A DNA stretch of 64,000 bases from Synechococcales cyanobacterium CNB (GTDB lineage Bacteria > Planctomycetota > Phycisphaerae > Phycisphaerales > UBA1924). A program made the translations under genes and the position numbers. Positions 9,789 to 18,363 of this stretch are shown in pieces. The stretch is from contig SZOZ01000007.1 in the NCBI GenBank assembly GCA_030263455.1, forward strand, positions 62,001 to 126,000, read 5' to 3'. The notes below the pieces were generated by a model, which saw only the letters and a program-made list of their open reading frames with translations, ran no database searches and had not been told where the DNA came from. Position 1 is the stretch's first letter. Each line of letters opens with the position of its first letter.

Positions 9789-10817
9789 TCAGGCGTCCCT
9801 GCCGATGCCCAAGGCTTCGATCGCGCCAAGGATGAGGCCGTGGACTCGGGGGGGGGCGCAGATGACGCCCTTGTTTTTTTCGAGGCCGCGGCCTTGGGAG
9901 AAGTCGAGGGCGCGGCCGCGGATGTCGGTGACGAAGCAGCCCGCCTCGGTGGCGACGAGCGCGCCGGCGGCGTGGTCCCAGATGCGCTCCACGTAGTCCT
10001 TCTTCGTGGGGAGGCGCAGATACGCGTCCGCCTGGCCGCGGGCGGTGACGGCGTACTTCGCCTGTGAGTCGAGGCGTGCCGGCTCGCGCGACGGCTGGCC
10101 GCCCTCGGCGAGACGGGCGAGGATGCGGGCGGTGTCGTCCTGCTTCGAGTGCGCGGACTCGACGGACTCGCAGATCGAGAGCGGCTCGCCCGCCTCGCGG
10201 TCGAGGCGCCGGATGGTGACGGGAGCCGCGGCCGGATCGTCCGCCGGTGTTTCGCTCACGCCCGCGCCCTTGATCGCGGTGTAGATGCAGCCGTGGGCGT
10301 CGGGTTCGTCGAGCGGCCTGCGGAAGTCGCGCGGGAGGTTCGGGCAGCCGAGCACGCCGACGACGGGCGTGCCACGCTCGACGAACGCGAGCGCGATGGC
10401 GTACTGCTGGTTGCGCAGGAAGCCCTTGGTGCCGTCGATGGGGTCGAGGGTCCAGAACGAGCCGTGGAGCGTGTCGCCCGCGCCGACGTCGATGGCGTCG
10501 AGCATGGATTTCTCGTCGGCATCGGGCCAGACGGCTCGCACGGCGGCGAGCGTGGCGGCACGGTGCGGCGCGTGGTCTTCCTCGCGGAGCCACTTGCTGT
10601 CCTCCTCGCCGACGAGGACCACGCCCCGGCCGAGCCGCTCGGTGAGGACGCGCCCGACGATCGCCTGGCTCGCGAAGTCCGCGACGGTGACGGGGGACTT
10701 GTCGTCCTTCGTGATCGCCTTCACGCGCTCGAGCGAGGCCTGCACCTCGCGGCAGGCCCGCGCGGCGAGCGCGACGGCGTCGCGGGCGGCGGAGGCGAGC
10801 GTGGGGTAGTCGTGCAT
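9789..10817 (-). CDS. cysQ: 3'(2'),5'-bisphosphate nucleotidase, CysQ/Hal2 type
   Basis: 342 residues of the inositol monophosphatase superfamily. Metal-binding motifs are GEEDS at 70-74, DPIDGTKGFLR at 125-135 and WDHAAG near 290; the GTKGFLR form is typical of Hal2-like PAP phosphatases rather than inositol monophosphatases. The expected reaction is PAP to AMP plus phosphate in the cytoplasm, clearing the by-product of PAPS use. The start has a GGAG upstream. It lies on the same strand as cysC, which makes PAPS, with one unrelated gene between them; this supports a shared role in sulfate activation. Confidence 0.87.
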   Translation of the reverse strand: MHDYPTLASAARDAVALAARACREVQASLERVKAITKDDKSPVTVADFASQAIVGRVLTERLGRGVVLVGEEDSKWLREEDHAPHRAATLAAVRAVWPDADEKSMLDAIDVGAGDTLHGSFWTLDPIDGTKGFLRNQQYAIALAFVERGTPVVGVLGCPNLPRDFRRPLDEPDAHGCIYTAIKGAGVSETPADDPAAAPVTIRRLDREAGEPLSICESVESAHSKQDDTARILARLAEGGQPSREPARLDSQAKYAVTARGQADAYLRLPTKKDYVERIWDHAAGALVATEAGCFVTDIRGRALDFSQGRGLEKNKGVICAPPRVHGLILGAIEALGIGRDA

Positions 10818-10830
10818 GGGAGGCTCCGGG

Positions 10831-10870
10831 GCCAAATTGCCAAAGGGCCAAACTTCCAAAGGGCCAAATT
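10831..10870. repeat. GCCAAA-rich repeat, left flank of four-helix-bundle gene
   Basis: A 40-bp AT-richer patch of repeated GCCAAA/GGGCCAAA units in GC-rich surroundings. GCCAAAGGGCCAAA at 10839-10852 reappears as its reverse complement at 11326-11339 on the other side of the four-helix-bundle gene. Confidence 0.75.
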
Positions 10871-10927
10871 CGGAGGAGGGACGACCGGGGATGCGGCAGC
10901 GGGCAAGCGTAGACGAGCGGGCGGGCG

Positions 10928-11290
10928 TCAGCGGTCGTTTGCGCGGGTGCGGGAGAGGACGGCTCCGAAGACGAGTTTGAGTTCGCGGGCTTCGTGCTCG
11001 AGCGATTCGAGGCGCGATGGCGGCACCCAGCCGCGGCGCGAGATCAGGCGGAGCCAGAATCGCGTTTCGTTCAGTTCCTTGAGGATGATCGCGAGGATTC
11101 GACAGAAGTCGGGGCGGCTCATGGCCTCGTCGGCTTCGAAGGTGTTCGCGCCGACCGAGGTGCCCGAACCGATCAACTGATCGACGATGCGGCGCGGCGC
11201 ACCGGCCTGCTCGACGGCGCGAGCCACATCGAGGACGCGGTCCGCGAATCGCTCGACCCGCTCGAGGAGTTCCTCCTGAAACCGTCCCAT
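10928..11290 (-). CDS. Four helix bundle protein (23S rRNA intervening-sequence protein family)
   Basis: 120 residues, almost wholly helical with heptad-like spacing. It starts FQEELLERVERFADRVLDVARAV and has the family's conserved QLIGSGTSVGANTFEA segment near residues 38-53, then LAIILKELNETRFWLRLI. The family is found inside 23S rRNA intervening sequences and as isolated genes, and is structurally related to Avd of diversity-generating retroelements; its function is unclear. A GTG one codon upstream is an alternative start. The gene separates cysQ from cysC and is bracketed by inverted GCCAAAGGGCCAAA repeats, which suggests a small inserted cassette. No rRNA or reverse transcriptase is nearby. 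Confidence 0.85.
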   Translation of the reverse strand: MGRFQEELLERVERFADRVLDVARAVEQAGAPRRIVDQLIGSGTSVGANTFEADEAMSRPDFCRILAIILKELNETRFWLRLISRRGWVPPSRLESLEHEARELKLVFGAVLSRTRANDR

Positions 11291-11306
11291 CACACCCCCC
11301 CCTCGT

Positions 11307-11348
11307 CCCTTTGGCCATTTGGCTATTTGGCCCTTTGGCTATTTGCCC
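11307..11348. repeat. TTTGGC-rich repeat, right flank of four-helix-bundle gene
   Basis: Repeated TTTGGC(C/T) units in a 42-bp patch, the inverted counterpart of the repeat at 10831-10870. It overlaps the last codons and the stop of cysC at 11339, so if it was inserted it probably replaced the original 3' end of that gene. Confidence 0.75.
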
Positions 11349-11965
11349 AGCACCCCCCTCGCCACGAGCAGGTCGATCACCTTGGCCACGCTCTGCTCGA
11401 CGGTGAGCTTCGTCGTGTCGAGCACCAGTTCGGGGCTGGCCGGGGCCTCGTAGGGGTCGTCGATGCCCGTGAAGCCCTTGATCTCGCCGGCGCGGGCCTT
11501 CTTGTAGAGGCCCTTGGGATCACGGCGTTCGCACTCCTCGATCGGCGTGTCCACGAAGATTTCGACGAAGTCCAGCGGGCCGGGCTTCGCCTCCGCGTGG
11601 ATCTTGCGGCACAGGTCGCGGTCGTTGCGGTACGGGCTGATGAAGCTGGTCAGCGCGACGACGCCCGCGTCGGCGAAGAGCTTGGCGACCTCGCCGATGC
11701 GGCGGATGTTCTCCGCCCGGTCCTCCGCCGAGAAGCCGAGGTTCTTGTTCAGGCCGAAGCGGACGTTGTCGCCGTCGAGCCGGTAGCAGAACACGCCCTG
11801 GTTCACGAGCGCCTGCTCGAGCGCGGACGCGATCGTGGACTTGCCCGAGCCGGAGAGGCCCGTGAACCAGACCGTCGCGCCCTTGGCGCGCAGGGCCTTC
11901 CAGCGTTCGTCGCGGGAGATGTCGCCCTCGTGCCAGTGGATGTTCGTGGACTTCACCTGCGTCAT
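11339..11965 (-). CDS. cysC: Adenylyl-sulfate kinase (APS kinase)
   Basis: 208 residues, normal length. The P-loop is GLSGSGKST at 36-44; further family signatures are [17 protein letters not shown] and [14 protein letters not shown], and near the C terminus a [13 protein letters not shown] segment that binds APS/PAPS. The enzyme phosphorylates adenylyl sulfate to PAPS with ATP in the cytoplasm. GGAGG lies 9 nt before the ATG. No sulfate adenylyltransferase is visible in the window. The stop codon falls in the repeat that flanks the next gene. Confidence 0.93.
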   Translation of the reverse strand: MTQVKSTNIHWHEGDISRDERWKALRAKGATVWFTGLSGSGKSTIASALEQALVNQGVFCYRLDGDNVRFGLNKNLGFSAEDRAENIRRIGEVAKLFADAGVVALTSFISPYRNDRDLCRKIHAEAKPGPLDFVEIFVDTPIEECERRDPKGLYKKARAGEIKGFTGIDDPYEAPASPELVLDTTKLTVEQSVAKVIDLLVARGVLGK

Positions 11966-12141
11966 CGGGCCTGCCTCCGGAGGGGTGCGTGGGGGCGCAT
12001 GGGTTGTGCGCAAGGCCCCGCGGGTGCGGGGGATGCGATCGTAGGCAGGAGGCAGCAGGCATTCGGCGCCAGGCGCCAGCGAAGTGGGAACGGCCAGAGC
12101 AGGAAAAAAGAGGGGCGGGGGAGGTCCGATAGAGTGACGCC

Positions 12142-12597
12142 ATGGCGCAGGAGGCGGACAGGCTGCGGGAGTTCCTGGCGGAGCGCGACGAGCCGTGCCC
12201 GTCGTGCGGGTACAACCTGCGGGGACTGGCCGGTCGGGCGTGTCCGGAGTGCGGGTTGGGGCTGACGCTGCGCGTGGGGTTGGCGGAGCCGGCAACCGGA
12301 ACGCTCATCGCGACGATCGTCGGGCTGGCGCTCGGGGTCGGGTGGTCCTTCTCGTTCCTCGCGCTCATGGTCGGGATTTCTCTCTGGGAGGGCAGTTGGC
12401 CGCCGGGGATCGCGTTCGTGGTCCCGATCGCCACGCTCATTGTCCTCGGTGCGCAGCTGCTCTTTCTTGCCCGAGCGAAGGGCAGGGCCGTGTTTCGCCG
12501 TCGCACGCCGGCCGAACGCCTCTGGGCTTGCTTCTTCGCCTGGACGATCTTCCTGGGCAGCCTGCTGCTGTTTGCGATCTCCCTGATGCATTGGTAA
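12142..12597 (+). CDS. Small zinc-ribbon membrane protein
   Basis: 151 residues. An N-terminal [11 protein letters not shown]...CPECG zinc ribbon (residues 19-36) is followed by three probable membrane helices (about 53-73, 88-110, 128-148). This arrangement is common in planctomycete hypothetical proteins; no function is known. TAGAGT at 12130-12135 ends 6 nt before the ATG and there is no clear Shine-Dalgarno sequence, which suggests a leaderless transcript. Confidence 0.72.
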   Translation: MAQEADRLREFLAERDEPCPSCGYNLRGLAGRACPECGLGLTLRVGLAEPATGTLIATIVGLALGVGWSFSFLALMVGISLWEGSWPPGIAFVVPIATLIVLGAQLLFLARAKGRAVFRRRTPAERLWACFFAWTIFLGSLLLFAISLMHW

Positions 12598-12715
12598 GCC
12601 CGTCCATCCCAGCCCGAACTCCGTCGATCCTCGAACAGGTTCCGACCGTATAGCCGTGTGGAGGCCCACGGAATCGGGGCGTGTTCGGCCCGGCGCGGGC
12701 CGATAGAGGTGCAGG

Positions 12716-14260
12716 ATGCCACCGCGGACGCACACGACCGACCTGTCGCCCGAGTTGCGCGACCACATGGCCGCGATCAAGGCCAAGGCGCGCGAGTACG
12801 GGCTGGACTTCTTCGAGGTCGTCTTCGAGGTGCTCGACTTCGAGACCATGAACCAGATCGCCGCCTACGGCGGGTTCCCGGTGCGCTACCCGCACTGGCG
12901 GTGGGGGATGGAATACGAGCGGCTGAGCAAGCGCGACGCCTACGGCCTGGGCCGCATCTACGAGATGGTGATCAACAACGACCCGTGCTACGCCTACCTC
13001 CAGGAGAGCAACAGCGTCACCGACCAGAAACTCGTGATGGCCCACGTCTACGGGCACGCGGACTTCTTCAAGAACAACCTCTGGTTCGGGCGCACCAACC
13101 GCAAGATGATGGACGAGATGGCGAACCACGCCACGCGCGTGCGCCGCCACGCGGAGCGGCACGGGCAGGCCACGGTCGAGCGCTTCATCGACGCTTGCCT
13201 CTCCATCGAGCACCTCATCGACCCGCACTCGGCCTTCGTGCGGCGCGAAGAGCCTGCCCGCCGCGGAACGGACGACGAAGCCGCCGCCTTCCGACCCGAC
13301 CGACTGCCCGCGAAGGACTACATGGACCCCTTCATCAACCCCGCGGGCGAGATCGCGCGCCAGCGGGCGGAGCACGAGCGCCGGCAGGCCGAGGAAAAGC
13401 GGCGCTTCCCCGCCGAGCCGACCCGGGACGTCCTGCTCTTCCTGCTGCGGCACGCCCCGCTCGAGGACTGGCAGGCGGACATCCTCGGGATCGTGCGTGA
13501 CGAGGCCTACTACTACGCGCCGCAAGCCATGACCAAGGTGATGAACGAGGGCTGGGCCACGTACTGGCACTCGAAACTGATGACCCGGCACTTCCTCGAA
13601 GCGTCCGAGATCGTGGACTACGCCGAGCAGCACTCCGGCGTCGTCCACATGCCGCCCGGCGGGTTCAATCCGTACAAGATCGGCGTGGAACTCTTCAAGG
13701 AAATCGAACGGCGATGGGACCGCGGCCAGCACGGGCCGGCGTGGGAGCGGCTCGAAACGATCGGGGCGCGGGAACGCTTCGACGACCGCTCCATGAAGGG
13801 CCGCGACAAGATCTTCGAGGTCCGAAGGGTCTACAACGACGTCTCCTTCATCGACGAGTTCCTCACGCCCGAGTTCGTCGAGCGGCACAAGATGTACCAG
13901 TACCGGCGCGATCCGCAGACAGGCGAACTGCGGGTCGTGAGCCGGGACTTCGAGCGCGTGAAGCAGGCGATGCTGCACCACCTGACCAACGCGGGCCAGC
14001 CCTTCATCTACGTGGTGGACGGGAACTACCTGAACCGCGGCGAGTTGTACCTGGCCCACAAGTTCACGGGGCTCGAACTGGACGCGGGCAAGGCCGCGGA
14101 CGCGCTGCGGTCGCTGCGCCTGCTCTGGGGCCGGCCTGTGCACCTGCAGGCGCGGATCAACGAGGAGATGTTCGTGACGTCGCTGCACGAGGTGGAGGGG
14201 GAGGCGAAGCGGGAGAAGGTCACGGACGAGACGCCGGCGCCGGGGCACGCGGTGGAGTGA
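12716..14260 (+). CDS. spoVR: SpoVR family protein
   Basis: 514 residues, usual family length. Characteristic stretches include FEVVFEVLDFETMNQIAAYGG near residue 40, GRIYEMVINNDPCYAYL, the HxxH-like VYGHADFFKNN, and YYYAPQAMTKVMNEGWATYWHS in the middle. SpoVR is needed for spore cortex formation in Bacillus, but most members, as in E. coli YcgB, occur in non-sporulating bacteria where they are linked to the PrkA kinase and YeaH; the biochemical role is not settled. Those partners are not in this window. TAGAGG stands 6 nt before the ATG. Confidence 0.92.
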   Translation: MPPRTHTTDLSPELRDHMAAIKAKAREYGLDFFEVVFEVLDFETMNQIAAYGGFPVRYPHWRWGMEYERLSKRDAYGLGRIYEMVINNDPCYAYLQESNSVTDQKLVMAHVYGHADFFKNNLWFGRTNRKMMDEMANHATRVRRHAERHGQATVERFIDACLSIEHLIDPHSAFVRREEPARRGTDDEAAAFRPDRLPAKDYMDPFINPAGEIARQRAEHERRQAEEKRRFPAEPTRDVLLFLLRHAPLEDWQADILGIVRDEAYYYAPQAMTKVMNEGWATYWHSKLMTRHFLEASEIVDYAEQHSGVVHMPPGGFNPYKIGVELFKEIERRWDRGQHGPAWERLETIGARERFDDRSMKGRDKIFEVRRVYNDVSFIDEFLTPEFVERHKMYQYRRDPQTGELRVVSRDFERVKQAMLHHLTNAGQPFIYVVDGNYLNRGELYLAHKFTGLELDAGKAADALRSLRLLWGRPVHLQARINEEMFVTSLHEVEGEAKREKVTDETPAPGHAVE

Positions 14261-14308
14261 GGACGGAGCGCGTGTGTATGCACGGGACCCGTGCGAAGCA
14301 GATGCGCA

Positions 14309-14962
14309 CTACCGGTCTCGGCCGAGCGTGCCTCGGTGTGTGTTGTCGATCGGCACGCCCTTGGACCAGACAGGCTTGGGTCCGATCAGCCCATGGTGCC
14401 AAAAGTTCGGCACGCCGGGCGTCAGCGACGCCTGAACTAGTTGCTCTCCGCTCAGATCGGACCACAGAACCGAACTCACGATCCCATCAACACAGCATGC
14501 GCCGAAGCCATCGGGACGATCAGGGAAGTCGTAGGCCGTGACCTGTCGCATGAATCCCTTGCTAGACGGAAAGATGACCGCTCCCAGTCGCTGCGCGCGC
14601 CACTGAGCAGGCCCCTGTTGGGTGTTGATGTCCCAGTATGCGAAGTCAGTATAGTGGGTGTCGGCAAACTTGTAGTCGGAAAGGTACCGCTGCGGAGTTC
14701 TGGCGAGCGCCTGCCGAAGGCGCGGGGCGGCCGGGTGGGTCAGGACACGCGGGTCCGGGACGGGATCGAATGCGAGATGGGCGTAGGTACTGTTGTTGAA
14801 CCACCCCCCGGGAATGCGGATTCCATCTTCGAGCGTGATCGTCTGGAGATTGCCCATCTCGATCGTTCCGTACTGCGGCTCGAAAATGACGGGCAGGCGA
14901 TCGTCGTTCGAAGCGGCATACACAGAGCCGAGAGAGCCCAGGACACAGATGTTTGAGAGTGA
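14309..14962 (-). pseudogene. Truncated pseudopilin-like gene, 3' part only
   Basis: About 217 C-terminal residues remain, opening with SLSNICVLGSLGSVYAASNDDRLPV, which is how these proteins continue after the N-terminal pilin helix; the helix, prepilin cleavage site and start codon are missing. It aligns by eye with the intact pseudopilin at 30895-31629: YWDINTQQGPAQW against YWEPETRTGPSQW, and a THRGTLGRDR end against TIRGWDGRDRR. At 14962-14965 the sequence switches frame into an IS3-type transposase start. Inference: the gene was cut by an insertion or insertion-mediated rearrangement. Confidence 0.7.
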
Positions 14963-14964
14963 GA

Positions 14965-15117
14965 CGACCGCGCCACCTCGGCGATCGGCACCCCCTTCGC
15001 CAACGCCTCGTCGGCCTGCCTGAGCTTGGCCACCACCTCCTCGGGACGGTGCCGCTTGCGGTTCGAACCCTTCATCGGAGACTCCTCTCGGCCCTTCGGG
15101 CCGCGAAAGTCTCTCAT
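14965..15117 (-). mobile_element. IS3-family transposase remnant (5' end of orfA)
   Basis: An ATG at 15075 with GAGGAG upstream begins MKGSNRKRHRPEEVVAKLRQ and continues ADEALAKGVPIAEVARS, the N-terminal helix-turn-helix start of IS3-type OrfA. Homology stops after 37 codons at 14965, where pseudopilin sequence begins in another frame. The helix-turn-helix, OrfB and the far end of the element are absent. The leftover upstream part may extend to about 15135, but I could not define a terminal repeat. Confidence 0.75.
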
Positions 15118-15118
15118 A

Positions 15119-15274
15119 AAGCGTGGACCTGTTCAGCGCACCCCGGTCAAGGATGGCAGGCTCGTTCCCGCCGCGACGGGGCGGAGCGTGGCTTCGAAGG
15201 GTCTGATTGCCGCCGGACTGACGTGCCTGGTCGCGGCGCTGGTTGTGCTGGGTCGCCGAGCACAAGGCTCGTGA
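15119..15274 (+). pseudogene. Possible C-terminal fragment of a membrane-anchored protein
   Basis: An open frame without a convincing start ends in a hydrophobic helix and basic tail (GLIAAGLTCLVAALVVLGRRAQGS). It resembles in layout only the C terminus of the secreted protein at 32565-33722 (proline-rich linker, one helix, basic end), and its position before the MauE-like gene is the same. The fragment starts where the transposase remnant ends. The link is an inference from layout; sequence identity is weak. Confidence 0.3.
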
Positions 15275-15375
15275 GCGATTGTCTCTCACGAGTACCCGAC
15301 GACTTGGTCGTGCGAACTTGCACGCCATCGTGACTCGAGGACCGCCGCTCAAGGGTAATGCGTGAGGCATCTGAG

Positions 15376-15941
15376 ATGACCCGTTCGGCCGCACGTGTGC
15401 GACCCTGGCTCGCAGGCAGACGCGGACTATCCCGCTTGTCGCAGCGACGGCCCTGTTCGTGGTCTGGACGTTCAGCGGCCTTTGGAAGATCGTGGATCCT
15501 GGCGCGTTCATGCGTACTGTTCGTGAGCACGGTGTCCTCCCTTCGTGGTTCGTCCCCGTTGCCTGGACGGTGGGCATTGCCGAGGTCCTGCTCGGAGCAC
15601 TCATCGGCCTGGCGTATCGATCGCTTCACCGCGCGCTGAGACTCGTCAGCGTGCTGTCATTGTGCTTCCTCTCGATGTTTGTGTTCTATTCTCTGCATGC
15701 ACCACAAGCGGCGTTGGATCGAGTCGGTTGTGGGTGCGGACCTACGCTACCGGGGAAGCGTCCGGGACATGACGCGTCGTTCAGCCGTGAACTTCACTTG
15801 TTCGCTATTTTCGGCATGGCTCTGATCCATGTGCCGTTGATCGTTCGTCGTGTGAAGCGGTGGAGCGCGGATCGGCAACACTCGGCGTCGATCGGCGCGC
15901 ATGCCGCCACTGGTACGCTCAGCGACCGTCATGCATCGTGA
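15376..15941 (+). CDS. MauE/DoxX-like redox membrane protein, probably frameshifted near its start
   Basis: The frame ending at 15941 encodes four hydrophobic helices and a C-x-C pair (VGCGCGPTLPG), matching MauE-like proteins and the intact copy at 31629-32117 (DCHCFG). The first helix (TIPLVAATALFVVWTFSGLWKIVDP) extends upstream of GTG 15459, so that GTG is too late; the frame is open only from 15375 and has no ATG or GTG before the helix, merely a CTG at 15405. An ATG at 15376 (MTRSAARVRPWLAG) lies in the neighbouring frame, so one indel around 15411-15420 would join them. The 3' end overlaps the convergent lipoprotein gene by 23 bp. MauE proteins are thought to supply disulfides to periplasmic partners. 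Confidence 0.55.
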
Positions 15942-16692
15942 GGACCACCTCGATGCCTTCGACGACGGCGGCGCTGGCGGCCTCGGGGTCGTGGCGGCGG
16001 GCGAACTCGACCGTGAGGATCGGCACGCCGAGGTCCATGCCGATGTACGAGCCCATCGAGCCGGGCGTGGGGTAGCCGATGTTGGGGACGACGCGCCAAC
16101 GCGGGTCGGCTTGTGCGGCGGCGGCGGCGAAGGCCTCGGCCTCGCGCTCCGCCGGGCCGTCGTAGTTCACGAACGGGCCGCCGGGCGTCGAGTGGAAGAC
16201 GACGACCAGGTCCGGCGCGAACGAGGCGATCAGCGTGTGCAGGGCGGCGGTCTCCGGCTCGGAGAGCGGTTGCGAGCCGCGCGTGCGGGCGGGGGCGAAG
16301 TTGCTCGCGGGCCAGTTCCGGTTGAGGTCGATGCGGCGAGCGTTGCCGCGCGAGCCGACCGCCGTCCCGTCGGGGTTCGCGTCGCGCACGATGCGGACGG
16401 TGGCGGCGCGACACAGGCTCGGCGAAGCGAGGAGGTGGTCGATGAGCGGGTCGATCGCGGGCAGGCCCTCCGGCTCGTCGCCGTGGATCGCGCCGATGAT
16501 GAGAACGCGCCGCCGACCCGCCCCGATCGTGACGGCTTCGATCGGCCGACCCTCGACGGACGCTCCGACCACCGACCACGACGCGGCGGCCGCGGGAACG
16601 GCGTGCGGTGCGGTGCCGACGGACGGCGCGGCGCACCCCGCGCCAAGCAGGACGAAAGCAGCGAGGAAGCAGGTCGAAACGGCGCGACGCAT
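15919..16692 (-). CDS. Lipoprotein zinc carboxypeptidase, M14 family, MpaA-like
   Basis: 257 residues with a lipoprotein signal (LLGAGC, Cys20). Zinc ligands H70 and E73 stand in HGDEPEG, the third is H167 in VVFHS, the substrate-binding DLNRNWP is at 122-128 and the catalytic Glu is E229 in TVEF. The compact domain and DLNRNWP resemble MpaA, which removes diaminopimelate-containing ends from murein peptides, but MpaA is cytoplasmic while this protein should be anchored outside the inner membrane. TATACC at 16699-16704 ends 6 nt before the ATG. Substrate specificity is inferred only. Confidence 0.82.
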   Translation of the reverse strand: MRRAVSTCFLAAFVLLGAGCAAPSVGTAPHAVPAAAASWSVVGASVEGRPIEAVTIGAGRRRVLIIGAIHGDEPEGLPAIDPLIDHLLASPSLCRAATVRIVRDANPDGTAVGSRGNARRIDLNRNWPASNFAPARTRGSQPLSEPETAALHTLIASFAPDLVVVFHSTPGGPFVNYDGPAEREAEAFAAAAAQADPRWRVVPNIGYPTPGSMGSYIGMDLGVPILTVEFARRHDPEAASAAVVEGIEVVLTMHDGR

Positions 16693-16698
16693 GCGCGT

Positions 16699-16743
16699 GG
16701 TATATCCGCTCCGCGCGGCGTCCGCGCGCGAAGCGAGTAGACT
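16699..16743. promoter_or_regulatory. Divergent promoter pair with -10-like hexamers next to both start codons
   Basis: The 58-bp gap between the divergent genes carries TATACC (16699-16704, minus strand) 6 nt before one ATG and TAGACT (16738-16743, plus strand) 7 nt before the other. Neither gene has a clear Shine-Dalgarno sequence. This fits two leaderless transcripts; no good -35 is visible. Confidence 0.45.
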
Positions 16744-16750
16744 CGGGGCA

Positions 16751-17002
16751 ATGTCCTACGACCCGCAGCCCGATCTCGACGAGGGGCTTGACCCCGAAGG
16801 ACCGTCGGCGGCCGACCTCGACCGCTTCGGCAGCGAGTTCGTCGTGTGCCCGGAGTGCGGGTTCGACGTCTACGACCAGGCCGAGGTGTGCCCGCGGTGC
16901 GGGCGCGCACTCACGACGCTGGGCGGGAAGGGCACACCGGCGTGGGTGATCGTGGTCGTGGCGCTCGTCCTCACAGGGCTGGCGGCGGTGTTCGTGCTCT
17001 GA
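16751..17002 (+). CDS. Small zinc-ribbon protein with one membrane helix
   Basis: 83 residues. An acidic N terminus (DPQPDLDEGLDPEG) is followed by a zinc ribbon CPECGFDVYDQAEVCPRCG at 33-51, a short linker and a C-terminal helix (WVIVVVALVLTGLAAVFVL). Probably an inner-membrane protein with a cytoplasmic ribbon. No function is known. TAGACT ends 7 nt before the ATG and no Shine-Dalgarno sequence is seen. Confidence 0.7.
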   Translation: MSYDPQPDLDEGLDPEGPSAADLDRFGSEFVVCPECGFDVYDQAEVCPRCGRALTTLGGKGTPAWVIVVVALVLTGLAAVFVL

Positions 17003-17047
17003 AGATGCGAGGGAGATTCGGCACGGTCGGGGCGCCTCCGCTCTCCC

Positions 17048-18280
17048 TCATTCGAGGACGAAGCGGAGGTCGTTCCACAGTTTGTCGAGGCGCTGGCGGA
17101 AGGACGCGGAGCCGAGGGTCGCGCCTTCAGGCCCGGCGAGGCGCCGACCGCAGGCAACGAGAAGATCGACCAGACCCTCGTAGTCCGCCAGCGCGATGTA
17201 CTCTCGGGCGACGCGGGGGGGGGCGGCGTTCGTACCCGCCTGCACCGCGGCAAGATCGGCCATGTTGTGGTAGTTGCCCAGCGGCAGGCAGACGCAGGTC
17301 GAGGCAAGACCGCTCGCGCAGAAGACGCTGGCCTCGCACGCCCCCCCCGCCATGAGCTTGCGCTGCCAGCGCCACGCGGGAAGGTCCGCCTGCTTCTGCG
17401 TGGCGAGCGGCTGAGCCGGGCCGCCGGCGAGTTCCTCGGCGACCTTCGCGACGGCGGCGGTGAGTTCGGGCGTGAAGACGCTCACACGGTCGCCGACGCG
17501 GACGATCGGGCCTCCGCCGATCGGAGAGTCGGGGAACGAGCGGCTGTTCTCGAGAGCGATGAGGCGAGCGCCCGCCCCGATCGTGCCGTGCCGGCACGCG
17601 GCGATCGCGCCGACAAAGCCGATCTCCTCCGCTCGCGTGAGCAGCAGGCGCACGTCGCCGACGGGTTCGCCGGCGGCACGCGCCGAGCGAAGCACGTCCA
17701 GGGCGGCAAGGGCGGCCCCGAGCGCGGCCAAGTCGTCGCAGGCATGAGTGAGGACGCAACGGACGCCGTCGCGTTCGGCGACCTCCGCGGGCGGGAGCGA
17801 CCAGACCGCCACGTCGCCGGGTCGGAGGGCGAGGGTGGCGGCGTCGCCGTCGTCGAACTCGGCGAGATAGGTCTTGAAGAAGGGCGATGCGCCGTCAACG
17901 CGCTCGGCAAGGCACGCCCCGAACGAACGGTCGTCCGCCGCGTGCGCATTGACGCGCGCGGAGTCGAAGTAATCGTCCATCACGCCGCCGCGGAAGGCGA
18001 GTTCGGCAACCCCCGGCGCGACGATGCGCTCGACGACAAACGCGGGATGGTCGAGGTGCGCCGTGAGGTAGAGTGGCGCATCGGTGCGCGGCGCGTCTCG
18101 GAGGGTAATGGTGATGTTGCCGGATGGGTCGAAGCTGCACGCGAGATCGGGACGCTCGGCCAGCCAGCGATCCACCCACGCGACGACACGCTGCTCTCGC
18201 CCCGCGGCGGTCGGAACCTGCGTGAGTTCGAGCAGCCAGCGGAGGTGCGCGGCGCGATCGGATTCGGCGAGCGGGTGCAT
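17048..18280 (-). CDS. M42/M28-like metallopeptidase (aminopeptidase)
   Basis: 410 residues. The N-terminal VPTAAGRE is the usual M42 opening; LTAHLDHP (H75, D77) would bind zinc, and RAEEIGFVGA near residue 222 holds the catalytic Glu pair. LPLGNYHNM near the C terminus is also typical. Two starts compete. ATG 18280 begins MHPLAESD and has TACCAT 5 nt upstream with no Shine-Dalgarno sequence. ATG 18364 overlaps the argF stop (TGATG) and adds 28 Arg-rich residues. I prefer 18280 because the extra segment looks non-conserved. It follows the arginine genes on the same strand, perhaps supplying amino acids from peptides. Confidence 0.78.
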   Translation of the reverse strand: MHPLAESDRAAHLRWLLELTQVPTAAGREQRVVAWVDRWLAERPDLACSFDPSGNITITLRDAPRTDAPLYLTAHLDHPAFVVERIVAPGVAELAFRGGVMDDYFDSARVNAHAADDRSFGACLAERVDGASPFFKTYLAEFDDGDAATLALRPGDVAVWSLPPAEVAERDGVRCVLTHACDDLAALGAALAALDVLRSARAAGEPVGDVRLLLTRAEEIGFVGAIAACRHGTIGAGARLIALENSRSFPDSPIGGGPIVRVGDRVSVFTPELTAAVAKVAEELAGGPAQPLATQKQADLPAWRWQRKLMAGGACEASVFCASGLASTCVCLPLGNYHNMADLAAVQAGTNAAPPRVAREYIALADYEGLVDLLVACGRRLAGPEGATLGSASFRQRLDKLWNDLRFVLE

Positions 18281-18363
18281 CCGGGATGGTAGTAGCGCGA
18301 TCCTTCGCTCGACCGGGTCGCGTGCACGCGACTCTTCCCGGCGCCGCGTCACCGCATCGCTCA

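Noticed and set aside
10928-11290. Diversity-generating retroelement, because the four-helix-bundle protein resembles Avd
   Set aside because: No reverse transcriptase, template repeat or variable repeat is present nearby.
15459-15941. MauE-like gene starting at GTG 15459
   Set aside because: That start would cut the first membrane helix, whose coding sequence continues upstream in the same frame.
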